Below, in pieces: positions 40,183 through 48,659 of a stretch of 64,000 nucleotides of DNA. The translations under genes were made by a program, and so were the position numbers. Below the pieces are notes generated by a model, which had not been told where the DNA came from, ran no database searches, and was given only the letters and a program-made list of their open reading frames with translations. The stretch spans positions 17,424 through 81,423 of the forward strand of contig CBDCVG010000075.1 of assembly GCA_965222765.1 (NCBI GenBank), given 5' to 3'. Numbering within the stretch: position 1 is the first letter of the stretch; each line of letters starts with the position of its first letter. This DNA is from Caldora sp965222765. GTDB taxonomy: Bacteria > Cyanobacteriota > Cyanobacteriia > Cyanobacteriales > Coleofasciculaceae.

Positions 40183-41555
40183 AAGTCCCTGAGATTGAAT
40201 TTATTTCCCTGCGTGATGCTGTCAGTTCAGATACCACCACGATTCTGGATGTACTGGTCAAAATTATTCCACCTGAGCCAGAAGCAGATATCCAAAGACC
40301 TGCGCTCAATCTTGGCTTAGTAATTGATCGTTCTGGTTCAATGCAGGGAAAAAAAATTTTGTATGCTCGTAATGCAGCTTGCTATGCCATAGAGCAACTC
40401 CTAACAACTGACCGTGTGAGTATAACCATTTATGATAGTCAAGTGGAAACTTTGGTTGCTAGCACCCTGGCAATGGATAAAGCCGAGATTACCCGTCAGA
40501 TTGAAAGCATTGAGCCCAGGAATTCAACAGCACTTCATGCAGGCTGGGTAGAAGGAGGAGTGCAAGTTAGTCAGTATTTTCATCCGGAGCAGTTAAACCG
40601 AGTGATTTTGCTCTCTGATGGACTGGCAAATCAGGGTGAGACGAATCCGGATGTAATTGCTTCTGATGTCAAGGGTTTGGCGCAACGGGGTGTCACTAGC
40701 ACAACAATGGGAGTTGGTGATGATTATAACGAAGACCTACTCGAAGCAATGGCGAACAGTGGGGATGGGAATTATTACTACATTGAGTCTTCAGAACAAC
40801 TTCCAGAGATTTTTCAGATGGAATTACAAGGCTTAATGGCTACCTTGGGACGCAATGTTACCCTAGGAATTGAGCCTCAAGGTGATGTGGAATTAGTGGA
40901 TGTCTTCAATGATTTGGAACTCACCCGTCAGCGTCACTTCAAGCTACCCAACTTAGTGATGGGTAATCCTTTCGTAGTGGTGGTGCGGCTGAAAGTACCA
41001 GCCATAGTAGGAGAGCAACAGGTGAATTTGTGTAACTTTCACTTAGCTTGGTACGTTAACGAACAGGAGGAAAGCCTCAAACTAGAGAGAATGCTACAAC
41101 TACCAGTATTAGCTAGTACTGAGTTAAAGCAATTGTCTTTTAACCCAGAAGTACAGCGACAGGTTGCTCTAATGATGTCAGCACGAGCCAAGCAAGAAGC
41201 TGTAGAGCAGGTAGACCGAGGGGAGTATGAGGTAGCTAGCCAATTAATCAATGATACCAGGCAGCAATTGCTGCGGGCTCCTAGGTCTCCGTTAATCGAA
41301 CAAGAGGCACAGTCTCTAGTTGATTTAGATGCGGATCTTAAAGCGCGGCGGTTGCAAAAGTATCGCAAGCGTTCTCATTACGAATCTCACCAATATCAAA
41401 GAAGTATGAGACAGTCCTCTCTTGGGGACTATTATACCAAGCGCAGTGCTCGCCAATCTTTCCGTCAAGACTATCCTAATCAGGATAAAAAAAGAGTAGA
41501 GGAAGCTGAGGGAGATGGGGGAGATGGGGGAGATGAGGGGAGAGAAGATAGCTAG
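40179..41555 (+). CDS. von Willebrand factor A domain protein
   Basis: The protein has 458 residues. A vWA domain at about 40-215 has the metal-binding MIDAS motif (LVIDRSGSMQG), a Thr at the second site (NSTALHAGW) and the ILLSDGLAN Asp. A beta-sandwich region follows (about 220-305), then a helical part. No signal peptide is seen, so it should be cytosolic. The C-terminal tail DGGDGGDEGREDS is encoded by GGGGGAGAT repeat units, and the TAG stop lies in the first bases of a MITE-like element (41552-41655). The natural C-terminus has therefore probably been altered. It is coupled to the MerR-like gene. Confidence 0.85.
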   Translation: MKVPEIEFISLRDAVSSDTTTILDVLVKIIPPEPEADIQRPALNLGLVIDRSGSMQGKKILYARNAACYAIEQLLTTDRVSITIYDSQVETLVASTLAMDKAEITRQIESIEPRNSTALHAGWVEGGVQVSQYFHPEQLNRVILLSDGLANQGETNPDVIASDVKGLAQRGVTSTTMGVGDDYNEDLLEAMANSGDGNYYYIESSEQLPEIFQMELQGLMATLGRNVTLGIEPQGDVELVDVFNDLELTRQRHFKLPNLVMGNPFVVVVRLKVPAIVGEQQVNLCNFHLAWYVNEQEESLKLERMLQLPVLASTELKQLSFNPEVQRQVALMMSARAKQEAVEQVDRGEYEVASQLINDTRQQLLRAPRSPLIEQEAQSLVDLDADLKARRLQKYRKRSHYESHQYQRSMRQSSLGDYYTKRSARQSFRQDYPNQDKKRVEEAEGDGGDGGDEGREDS

Positions 41556-41655
41556 TACCGCTGCGCGGAATTAAGAATTAAGAATTAAGAATGCTTATAG
41601 ATTAAGGATTCTATCGATCTCAAACTGGTCACTTATTTCCGCCAAGCTGCACTAG
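41552..41655. mobile_element. MITE-like element, CTAGT family, copy 2 (104 bp)
   Basis: CTAGTACCGCTGCGCGGAAT at the left and, read inward, CTAGTGCAGCTTGGCGGAAA at the right agree at about 16 of 20 positions. The inner AGAATTA heptamers and GGATTCTATCGATCTC match the copy at 35689-35808. No coding capacity. Confidence 0.7.
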
Positions 41656-41670
41656 ATCTTCTTCCCAATC

Positions 41671-41787
41671 AGGACTTATATACGCACTGAAGTGTCATGC
41701 TGAGGTGATAGTGAAGCATCACCGACCGTTTGGAGATCCTTCGCTATTGCTCAGGATGACATAATTCCGTGACGGTGCGTAAGTCCT
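41671..41787. mobile_element. MITE-like element, AGGACTTACGCAC family, copy 2 (117 bp)
   Basis: The left end AGGACTTATATACGCAC and the right end read inward, AGGACTTACGCACC, are inverted repeats. The middle TCCTTCGCTATTGCTCAGG is shared with 14082-14190 and 22040-22108. It lies 15 bases from the CTAGT-family element. Confidence 0.65.
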
Positions 41788-41857
41788 ACCCAATTTTCAA
41801 TTCTCAATTTTCAATAGAGACATAGCATACTACATCTCTATTGCTCCTTAAGAATAG

Positions 41858-43447
41858 TTACAAAGGTCGATACACCCGATAATTGATTTCAGGGAAGATG
41901 TTATCGATTTTCTCGACTTTACCGAGCCAACCGCTATCGATTTTACCGACTTTAATATCCTCGTAGAGCTTATTAAAGCGCATCAGGTGCGATCGCGTCC
42001 GCCTTACTGCATAAGGAACCATAGTTCCCGTGCGCATAATAAACGCCCAGTCTGAAGATTGTGCCAGCAAGAGCTCCCGCGCTGCTTGGTTAAGTGCCTT
42101 CCACTCCAAATCATCTGCTGGTTCCCTAGATCCCAACTCAATCATCCGTTCTGCTGCTTTATGTAGGTGAGGATAAATCCAGGCATTAGTTTGATTGAGC
42201 CAATATTCATGGAACCCTTTATAACCCCAACTAGATTGGGAAGGTTTACAAACTTGCTGTGTAGGATTATCCCGCAAATAATCTGCCAGATGAGTCATAT
42301 CATAAGTGTTCTGGTCATACCAAGACTTGCGGAACAAGTAATCAATAAACCAAGGTCCTTCGTACCACCAGTGACCAAATAGCTCAGCATCGTAGGGAGA
42401 AACTATAATTGGAGGGCGCTGCATGATGCCACGCAGATGGTTTACTTGCTGCTCTCGGTTAAACATAAAGTTAGCAGCATGTTCTGTGGTTTTTTCCCTT
42501 GCCCAATAAGGATCATATAAGGCTTTGTCTGATAACCCTAAGCCCTTTCCTGTGATCTTATGATACTTAATGCCAATATTCTTACGCTGCCCATTCGGCA
42601 TGATATACGGCTTGATATACTCGTATTCAGCCTCCCAGCCTAAATCCTTGTAGAACTCGCGGTATTCTGATGCTCCAGGATAGCCAACTTCTGAAGACCA
42701 CACCTGTTGGGATGATTCATGATCACGACCAAAAGCAGCCACTCCTGTCTCAGTATAGATTGGTGCATAAGTTCCGAAACGAGGTCGAGGACGAGCATAC
42801 AAAATCCCATGACCATCTGTCAGGAAATAGCGCAAACCAGCATCTGCCAGCATTCGCTCTACACCTTCATAGTAAGCACATTCTGGCAACCAAATGCCTT
42901 TTGGGGGACGCCCAAAGGTTTGCTCGTAATGCTCACAAGCTACCTGAATTTGTGCCCAAACTGCTTGGGGATACATCTTCATTAGGGGAAAGTAGCCATG
43001 AGTCGCCCCGCAGGTGATGATCTCGAGGTTATTACTGTCTAAGAATTGCTTAAAAGCCATTACCAAGTCGCCTTGATAACGCTCCCAGGTTTGGCGAGTT
43101 GTGCTGAACTCTTTACGGTAATGTTCGGCTAGATAGCGGATATGACCGTTGTGCTCGTTATACTCAATTTCCTTCTCAACCAGTTCTTCTAGTAAAAACA
43201 GGTGTTTATCGTAGCGTTCTTGTAGCAGAGGATCGCGGAGCATAGACACCAAAGGGGGTGTCATACTCATAGTTATTTTAAAGTCAATGCCATCCCGCTT
43301 GAGCCCCTCAAAGACGTGTAGTAGGGGAATATAAGTTTCAGTGATTGCTTCAAATAGCCACTCTTCCTCAAGGACATAGTCACTTTCTGGATGACGGACA
43401 AAAGGCAGATGGGCGTGAAGGACAAGAGCAACGTAGCCATTAGCCAT
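41858..43447 (-). CDS. GH57 1,4-alpha-glucan branching enzyme-type protein
   Basis: The protein has 529 residues, right for GH57 branching enzymes. It starts GYVALVLHAHLPFVRHPE, has the nucleophile Glu in GIWLPECAYYEGVE, the acid Asp in IIVSPYDAELFGHWW, and the DUF1957 C-terminal helical domain (QSSDWAFIMRTGTMVPYA). It would make alpha-1,6 branches in glycogen, in addition to any GH13 GlgB elsewhere. Some GH57 homologs hydrolyse rather than branch, so activity is inferred. The ATG at 43447 is the family start. It is divergent from sasA. Confidence 0.88.
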   Translation of the reverse strand: MANGYVALVLHAHLPFVRHPESDYVLEEEWLFEAITETYIPLLHVFEGLKRDGIDFKITMSMTPPLVSMLRDPLLQERYDKHLFLLEELVEKEIEYNEHNGHIRYLAEHYRKEFSTTRQTWERYQGDLVMAFKQFLDSNNLEIITCGATHGYFPLMKMYPQAVWAQIQVACEHYEQTFGRPPKGIWLPECAYYEGVERMLADAGLRYFLTDGHGILYARPRPRFGTYAPIYTETGVAAFGRDHESSQQVWSSEVGYPGASEYREFYKDLGWEAEYEYIKPYIMPNGQRKNIGIKYHKITGKGLGLSDKALYDPYWAREKTTEHAANFMFNREQQVNHLRGIMQRPPIIVSPYDAELFGHWWYEGPWFIDYLFRKSWYDQNTYDMTHLADYLRDNPTQQVCKPSQSSWGYKGFHEYWLNQTNAWIYPHLHKAAERMIELGSREPADDLEWKALNQAARELLLAQSSDWAFIMRTGTMVPYAVRRTRSHLMRFNKLYEDIKVGKIDSGWLGKVEKIDNIFPEINYRVYRPL

Positions 43448-43904
43448 GGTAAATCAGGAGTCGTGAATCGAATTGGTAAACTATAACTAAGGAAAACACC
43501 GAAGATTTTACAGTCTCTTAAGATTTTAGACTAAAGGGACTCATAGAACGCACAAGAGTGTTGTTTTCTTTCCTTCGGTTTAGAGCATTGGTTATTGGTT
43601 ATTAGTCATTAGTTCTTTTTTTTTAGTACAAAATGCTCGATTTAACTCGACATATAACACTTTACTGGTTTTCAAAAGTAGTACAGTTCAACTCGGTGGC
43701 ACGAAGCATAATCCCATGACTTCCATTAGTGGAATGAGCTTAATCTTAGGATAGAAGCTGATTAGGGTGCTTACAATCTAAAATAGATCTTAAGATAATC
43801 TAAAATTGTTATTAAATTATCAATAACTCAAGACTACTGATAACAAACAGTCAATTCTGCTGTTGTTTAAGCCTTACCTGTTTCCAGTGCTAACACCAAA
43901 TTGC
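43448..43904. other. 450-base divergent gap before sasA
   Basis: AT-rich with a T9 tract at about 43617-43625. I see no gene, hairpin repeat or clear promoter pair. A TTG frame beginning at 43863 joins sasA in frame but adds 14 unconserved residues. Confidence 0.35.
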
Positions 43905-45077
43905 ATGCAGGCAGCTCATGAAAAACCCTTTGATGCGGAAGCTACACTACAGCTTCTACTATTTACAGATGAACGTCTCAGCTCTCGAAAAAATATCCAA
44001 CAAATTCGTAATTACCTCGAAAGCTTAAGGATAGAGTACCCTTTTGAGCTTAAGGTGGTGGATGTGGGGAAGCAGCCTGACTTGGCTGAACATTTTAAGC
44101 TGGTGGCAACCCCAGCACTGATTAAGATTCACCCCCAACCTAAACAGCTCCTTGCTGGTAGTGATCTAATTACTCAGCTAAAAAATAGTTGGCCTCGGTG
44201 GCAAAGTTCTGTAAAGGAATACCAGGAAAAGCTTTCCCAAGGTGTCTCCTCTAACTCAGCCGGAATATCTCCATCTGCCACTAGTTCCCTGGCAAATTCG
44301 GTAGAACTGATTCGGCTATCGGATGAAATTTTTCGCCTCAAACAAGAAAAAGAGGAGTTGCTTGAGCAGCTAAAATTCAAGGATCAGGTTCTATCAATGT
44401 TAGCTCATGACTTACGAAGTCCCTTAACTGCTGCCTCAATTGCCATAGAAACTCTAGAGTTAGAGCAACAACCCCAAAATGATCGGGCATCTAAATTGAC
44501 ACCCTCTCTAAAAATACGGCTGTTTGAGCAAGCTCGGACCCAATTGCGTAGCATGGATCGGATGATTACAGAACTGCTGCAAACGGCGAGGGGTAACAAC
44601 GCTGAATTCAATATCCAGCTTCGCAAACTCCAGTTGGGGAAACTCTGTCAGGATGTAATTGCTCAGATGGGGGAGCAATTTCAGCTGAAATCTCAGCAAG
44701 TGGAAACTGATGTACCACAGAAATTACCAAATGTCTATGCTGACATGGAATTAATCCGCCAAGTGCTGGTAAATCTACTAGACAATGCTAATAAATATGC
44801 ACCTATAGGAGGGAATATTCAAGTTTCAATACTTCACCGGACAACCCAGAAAATCCAAGTTACCGTTGCAGATGATGGTCCCGGCATTCCAGAAGAAAAA
44901 TGCGATCGCATTTTTGAAAATCACTTCCGACTCAAGCGAGATGAAGCAACAGAAGGATATGGTTTAGGTTTATCCCTGTGCCAAAAAATTGTCCATGCCC
45001 ATTATGGTCGCATTTGGGTAGATACATCTCCCAAAGGGGGTTGTTGTTTTCATTTCACTCTGCCGATTTATCGGTAA
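43905..45077 (+). CDS. sasA: Clock-output histidine kinase SasA
   Basis: The protein has 390 residues from ATG 43905. Residues about 15-100 are the KaiB-like thioredoxin-fold domain (LQLLLFTDERLSSRKNIQQI, LVATPALIKIHPQPKQLL) that binds KaiC. A coiled linker leads to the His box MLAHDLRSPLTAASIAIE and ATPase boxes VLVNLLDNANKYAP, DDGPGIP and GYGLGLSLCQKIVHAH. The C-terminus FHFTLPIYR matches SasA of Synechococcus. KaiC activates it to phosphorylate RpaA, which drives the daily transcription rhythm. No kai gene is in the window. Confidence 0.95.
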   Translation: MQAAHEKPFDAEATLQLLLFTDERLSSRKNIQQIRNYLESLRIEYPFELKVVDVGKQPDLAEHFKLVATPALIKIHPQPKQLLAGSDLITQLKNSWPRWQSSVKEYQEKLSQGVSSNSAGISPSATSSLANSVELIRLSDEIFRLKQEKEELLEQLKFKDQVLSMLAHDLRSPLTAASIAIETLELEQQPQNDRASKLTPSLKIRLFEQARTQLRSMDRMITELLQTARGNNAEFNIQLRKLQLGKLCQDVIAQMGEQFQLKSQQVETDVPQKLPNVYADMELIRQVLVNLLDNANKYAPIGGNIQVSILHRTTQKIQVTVADDGPGIPEEKCDRIFENHFRLKRDEATEGYGLGLSLCQKIVHAHYGRIWVDTSPKGGCCFHFTLPIYR

Positions 45078-45111
45078 TTGAGAATTGCTAATTGCTAATT
45101 GCTAATTGTGA
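45073..45111. repeat. TTGCTAA heptamer array
   Basis: About four copies of AATTGCT lie at the sasA stop codon. Confidence 0.8.
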
Positions 45112-45180
45112 ATCGGGAATTTCTCCCTTATCTCCCCCAGCTTCCCTATCTCCCGATCTCCCCAGCTCCATCATCCCTGA

Positions 45181-45300
45181 CCGATAATTGGAGGGCGCAA
45201 GCCCCCGAATTTTAGAAAGTGGGGATAAGCCCGTGGGGAATTTATTCCCCGTCAAGTTATGCTATCATAGTATTTGATACTATTATTTCTAGTATCAAGC
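45181..45300 (+). repeat. IS605-type left end upstream of the broken tnpB
   Basis: GGGCGCAAGCCCCC and GTGGGGAATTTATTCCCC hairpins are followed by an inverted repeat TTGATACTA/TAGTATCAA (45274-45282 and 45290-45298), three bases before the tnpB start. This is the expected place for the element's left end and promoter. Confidence 0.55.
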
Positions 45301-46052
45301 GTGTTTATCTACGAATACAAAGTTAATCCCAAGTTACCATAAATAGCTGCCATTGATGAAGCTATCAGGACATCTCAATTTGTCCGAAATAAGGTGCTTC
45401 GTTACTGGATGGATAACCGTGGTGTTGGTAAAGCCCAGATGTTCCGATACAACACGTTGTTGAGAAAACAGTTCAAGTTCGTAGAACAACTCAACTCCCA
45501 TGCCTGTCAAACTGCTGTCGAGCGAGTCTTAAAAGCAGTTAACCGTTTTTACGACAATTGCAAAAAGCAGATTCGAGGTAAGAAAGGGTATCCCAAGTTT
45601 AAGAAACACACTCGTTCGGTGGAGTACAAAGTCTCTGGATGGAAACTATCTCAAGACAGGAAGCGTATTACTTTCACAGACAAAAAAGGTATCGGCACTC
45701 TCAAGCTGATAGGGACTAGGGACTTGAACTTTTACCAACTAGAACAAATTAAGCGAGTGAGGATTGTGCGTCGTGCCGATGGATACTACGTGCAGTTTGG
45801 AGTAAAATTAGACCCGAGAGACACCGTTAAACCGTTAACTCCTAGCCAAAAAGCAGTGGGTATTGATGTGGGTATCAAATATTTCTTGGCAGATAGTCAA
45901 GGGAACATTGAACCAAACCCACAGTTCTACCGCCAAGGAGAAAAACACCTTAATCGTCTCAATCCTCGAAAGTCAAAGAAATATCGAAAAGGTAAACCAC
46001 AGTCTCGAAATTATCACAAAGCTAGAGAGCGATATGCCCTGGTTCATTTAAA
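45301..46052 (+). pseudogene. tnpB: tnpB (IS200/IS605 family), 5' two thirds, with stop codon and truncation
   Basis: From a GTG at 45301 the frame reads VFIYEYKVNPKLP, then an in-frame TAA (45340), then continues in the same frame: IAAIDEAIRTSQFVRNKVLRY and on to SRNYHKARERYALVHL. This is TnpB, the RNA-guided nuclease of IS605-type elements. The RuvC-I Asp (VGIDVGIKYF) is present. The RuvC-II Glu, zinc finger and RuvC-III Asp are absent because an insertion sequence begins at 46053. There is no tnpA beside it. It cannot make an active nuclease. Confidence 0.88.
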
Positions 46053-46126
46053 CTCAGATCTTGCACCAAAAAAAGCTGTATGTTGAACTGATAGCTGAAG
46101 TTATTGTGTAGAGGGGATTGCAGTGT

Positions 46127-46148
46127 GTTCTCTTGTGTAAAAGAGAAC
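46127..46148. promoter_or_regulatory. 22-bp palindrome, GTTCTCT-N8-AGAGAAC, copy 1
   Basis: GTTCTCTTGTGTAAAAGAGAAC lies just past the stop of the passenger frame in the short element. Three more copies are at 46520-46541, 47020-47041 and 47515-47536. Confidence 0.7.
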
Positions 46149-46188
46149 TATTGTTCAATTCCTTTGAAAAAACTGGGATATCAATAAT

Positions 46189-46518
46189 CTATTCCACTCG
46201 ATGACCTACTTTTTCTTCATCGGAATACAAATCTAACCAACTTTCTTTTAGTCCGTCAATAGCCTGAGTTAATTCATCAACGAGTACTCTTCTAACCACG
46301 AATAAAACTCCATCTATGTGTGCTTGACTCCCGGCTTTTCCCAAATGCTGAAAACGGGAATACTCGTCTTTCTTGTTGTTTTTTGGAAAAATCGCTTCAT
46401 TAGCTCTGAGCTGTAAGAGTTCAGCAATGGCAGCTTGGATGCGTTGAGCTCTGTGATCGATTTCTTCTTGAGTTTGTCGTCTGGGCATTTGGGGGTAAAG
46501 AGGTATAGATGTTATCAT
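46189..46518 (-). pseudogene. Shortened passenger gene of the deleted insertion sequence
   Basis: This 109-residue frame is the same as the 143-residue passenger protein at 47082-47513, but lacks an internal block between two QLRA sequences (in the DNA, between repeats of GCTCTGAGCTG). The reading frame stays open after the deletion. It is probably non-functional because the lost part includes the most conserved-looking segment (HGCYIARYQARGQKHRYWYY). Confidence 0.65.
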
Positions 46519-46519
46519 G

Positions 46520-46541
46520 GTTCTCTATTTTAAAAGAGAAC
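46520..46541. promoter_or_regulatory. 22-bp palindrome, copy 2, between divergent starts
   Basis: GTTCTCTATTTTAAAAGAGAAC lies one base from the passenger ATG and 12 bases from the transposase ATG of the short element. Confidence 0.7.
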
Positions 46542-46553
46542 TAAATAAATGAA

Positions 46554-46939
46554 ATGAATCACATCTTACCAGAAGTTGAAGAATTAATCTCGACTCTCAA
46601 GCAATTAATGCCAACTCTTTATCAACAAGAAACTTTGGAATCTATTTTCGGTTTATTTCTGGAAGGACAAGTCAAACTTCCTCATCACTGTACGACTAAA
46701 TCTGAAAGTGCTATTCGAGATAAAGCTTTTAATCATCAGATGGGGCAAGCGAAGATGGCAGATTGAGGGTTTCTTTAAGACGATTAAGTATCAGTTTGGC
46801 ATGGCTCATTTTGGACAAAAAACTTTATGTTTGAGTTTATCGATGGTTGATTCTTTCTCTACTCAAGCAATTGGAGTTACTTTTGCCCTGGTTAAATGAG
46901 CGAGGTTTTGAATTTTGTTTTCTGAGGTGCAAGATCTGA
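46554..46939 (+). pseudogene. Transposase remnant of the deleted insertion sequence
   Basis: It starts MNHILPEVEELISTLKQLMP like the intact transposase at 47544, then loses its middle and shifts frame. A second frame (about 46708-46899) carries the C-terminal catalytic block (QIEGFFKTIKYQFGMAHFGQ). Both Asp residues of the DDE triad are missing. It cannot be active but could be mobilised in trans through its intact ends. Confidence 0.85.
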
Positions 46940-46940
46940 G

Positions 46941-46945
46941 TTAGA
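46941..46945. repeat. Target-site duplication TTAGA (left)
   Basis: TTAGA at 46941-46945 and at 48661-48665 exactly bracket the full-length element, a 5-bp duplication. The left copy also serves as the right flank of the short element. Confidence 0.75.
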
Positions 46946-47019
46946 CTCAGATCTTGCACCAAAAAAAGTTGAAGGAAGACCTGATGGTTGAAGTGATTGT
47001 GTAGAGGGGATTGCAGCGA

Positions 47020-47041
47020 GTTCTCTTGCCTAAAAGAGAAC
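47020..47041. promoter_or_regulatory. 22-bp palindrome, copy 3
   Basis: GTTCTCTTGCCTAAAAGAGAAC lies 41 bases past the stop of the intact passenger gene. Confidence 0.7.
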
Positions 47042-47081
47042 TATTGTCCAATTCCTTTGAAAAAACAGGGATATCAATAAT

Positions 47082-47513
47082 CTATTCGACTCGATGACCT
47101 ACTTTTTCTTCATCGGAATACAAATCTAACCAACTTTCTTTTAGTCCGTCAATAGCCTGAGTTAATTCATCAACGAGTACTCTTCTAACGACAAATAAAA
47201 CTCCATCTATGTGTGCTTGACTCCCCGCTTTTCCCAAATGCTGAAAACGAGAATACTCGTCTTTCTTGTTGTTTTTTGGAAAAATCGCTTTATTAGCTCT
47301 GAGCTGATAATACCAATAACGATGTTTTTGTCCTCGGGCTTGATAGCGTGCAATGTAACATCCATGGGGTGCTAAGTCGCCTTGGGCTTCAATATCGGCT
47401 CTGAGCTGGGAGAGTTCAGCAATGGCAGCTTGGATGCGTTGAGCTCTGTGGTCGATTTCTTCTTGAGTTTGTCGTCTGGGCATTTGGGGGTAAAGAGGTA
47501 TAGATGTTATCAT
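47082..47513 (-). CDS. Passenger protein of the insertion sequence, unknown function
   Basis: The protein has 143 residues from ATG 47513. The N-terminal 45 residues look like a coiled coil (RRQTQEEIDHRAQRIQAAIA). A compact basic segment follows (GCYIARYQARGQKHRYWYYQ), then a KNNKKDEYSRFQHLGKAGS block and a helical tail (ELTQAIDGLKESWLDLYSD). The basic aromatic segment recalls DUF6788-like proteins that accompany transposases; this is a weak recollection. It is divergent from the transposase with start codons 30 bases apart. A DNA-binding accessory or repressor role is inferred from the flanking palindromes. Confidence 0.7.
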   Translation of the reverse strand: MITSIPLYPQMPRRQTQEEIDHRAQRIQAAIAELSQLRADIEAQGDLAPHGCYIARYQARGQKHRYWYYQLRANKAIFPKNNKKDEYSRFQHLGKAGSQAHIDGVLFVVRRVLVDELTQAIDGLKESWLDLYSDEEKVGHRVE

Positions 47514-47514
47514 G

Positions 47515-47536
47515 GTTCTCTTTTTTAACAGAGAAC
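47515..47536. promoter_or_regulatory. 22-bp palindrome, copy 4, between divergent starts
   Basis: GTTCTCTTTTTTAACAGAGAAC fills almost the whole gap between the passenger ATG (47513) and the transposase ATG (47544). A protein bound here would block both genes. Confidence 0.75.
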
Positions 47537-47543
47537 AAAATAA

Positions 47544-48659
47544 ATGAATCACATTCTACCCCAAGTTGAAGAATTAATCTCGACTCTCAAGCAATTAATG
47601 CCAACCTTTTACCAACAAGAAACTTTGGAATCTATTTTCGGTTTATTTCTGGAAGGGCAAGTCAAACTTTCTCATCACTGTACGACCAAATCTGAAAGTG
47701 CTATTAGTCGCTTTTTAAATCATTATAAATGGTCAACCCGTTCTTTGATTCGTACTATTCGTGATTATATTATCAAACTAATTCGGCAACAGAGAAAACT
47801 TGGACGCAAGCCAATTTTACAAGTTATGGTTGATTTAACGACCCTGGAAAAAGTAGGTAAATTTCCCCATCTACAGAACCTAGTTCGAGTCTATAATCAT
47901 AAAAAGGGTCTACACATTGTGGTTATTTACTTGGTTTTAGGAAATTGGCGAATCCCTTGGAGTTTCAGGGTTTATCGAGGCAAGGGCACAGCTTCTCCTT
48001 CTCAACTAGCGGAAAAATTACTTAACAATTTACCTTCAATTCTGACCAAATCCTTTCAAATTTATGTTTTAGGTGATACAGCTTTTGGCACAATTAAGTT
48101 ACTGACCAAAATTCGAGATAAAGCTTTTAATTATCATGCCATTGTGGGGATTTCCAAAAATCGGACTTTAAAGGATGGACGTAAGGTTTCATCAATCAAA
48201 AAGAAAGGTCAGCAAGTATATTTAACTGGATTGAAATTTCCCGTTTATTTATCATGGGTTTGGCTCAAACGAGATGGAAAAAGGATTCAAAGATTTGTCA
48301 TTTCTACGAAACGGATGAAAGGCACAACTATCACCAGATGGGGCAAGCGAAGATGGCAAATTGAGGGTTTCTTCAAGACGATTAAGTATCAGTTTGGCAT
48401 GGCTCATTTTGGACAAAAAACTTTATTAGGAGTTTATCGATGGTTGATTCTTTCTTTGATTTCTTATTTATTAGCCTATTGGGTTTATCTACATTTAGGC
48501 ATTTCCGAGGATTTAGATTGGTATTATTCCTCAGAACAAGCCCTTATTTTACTCTTTCCTCATGTTTTTATTCTTTCTCTACTGAAGCAATTAGAGTTAC
48601 TTTTACCCTGGTTAAATGAGCGAGGTTTTGAATTTTGTTTTCTGAGGTGCAAGATCTGA
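47544..48659 (+). CDS. DDE transposase
   Basis: The protein has 371 residues. The catalytic residues are visible as Asp in LQVMVDLTTLEK, Asp in IYVLGDTAFGT and Glu in WQIEGFFKTIKYQFG, with the Y-x2-R-x3-E-x6-K-type spacing loosened (RWGKRRWQIEGFFKTIK). The N-terminal 100 residues (MNHILPQVEELIST onward) should bind the terminal repeats. Basic residues are frequent. It appears intact and is the likely source of movement for both copies. The C-terminus (FCFLRCKI, stop) is encoded by the right inverted repeat. Confidence 0.9.
   Translation: MNHILPQVEELISTLKQLMPTFYQQETLESIFGLFLEGQVKLSHHCTTKSESAISRFLNHYKWSTRSLIRTIRDYIIKLIRQQRKLGRKPILQVMVDLTTLEKVGKFPHLQNLVRVYNHKKGLHIVVIYLVLGNWRIPWSFRVYRGKGTASPSQLAEKLLNNLPSILTKSFQIYVLGDTAFGTIKLLTKIRDKAFNYHAIVGISKNRTLKDGRKVSSIKKKGQQVYLTGLKFPVYLSWVWLKRDGKRIQRFVISTKRMKGTTITRWGKRRWQIEGFFKTIKYQFGMAHFGQKTLLGVYRWLILSLISYLLAYWVYLHLGISEDLDWYYSSEQALILLFPHVFILSLLKQLELLLPWLNERGFEFCFLRCKI

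Larger units (their letters stand above)
46053..46940 (+). mobile_element. Internally deleted copy of the DDE insertion sequence (888 bp)
   Basis: It is bounded by perfect 15-bp inverted repeats CTCAGATCTTGCACC (46053-46067) and GGTGCAAGATCTGAG (46926-46940). The flanks are TTAAA on the left and TTAGA on the right. The sequence is about half the length of the neighbouring full copy (46946-48660); several blocks are missing, with joins at short direct repeats. Both its genes are damaged. Confidence 0.9.
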
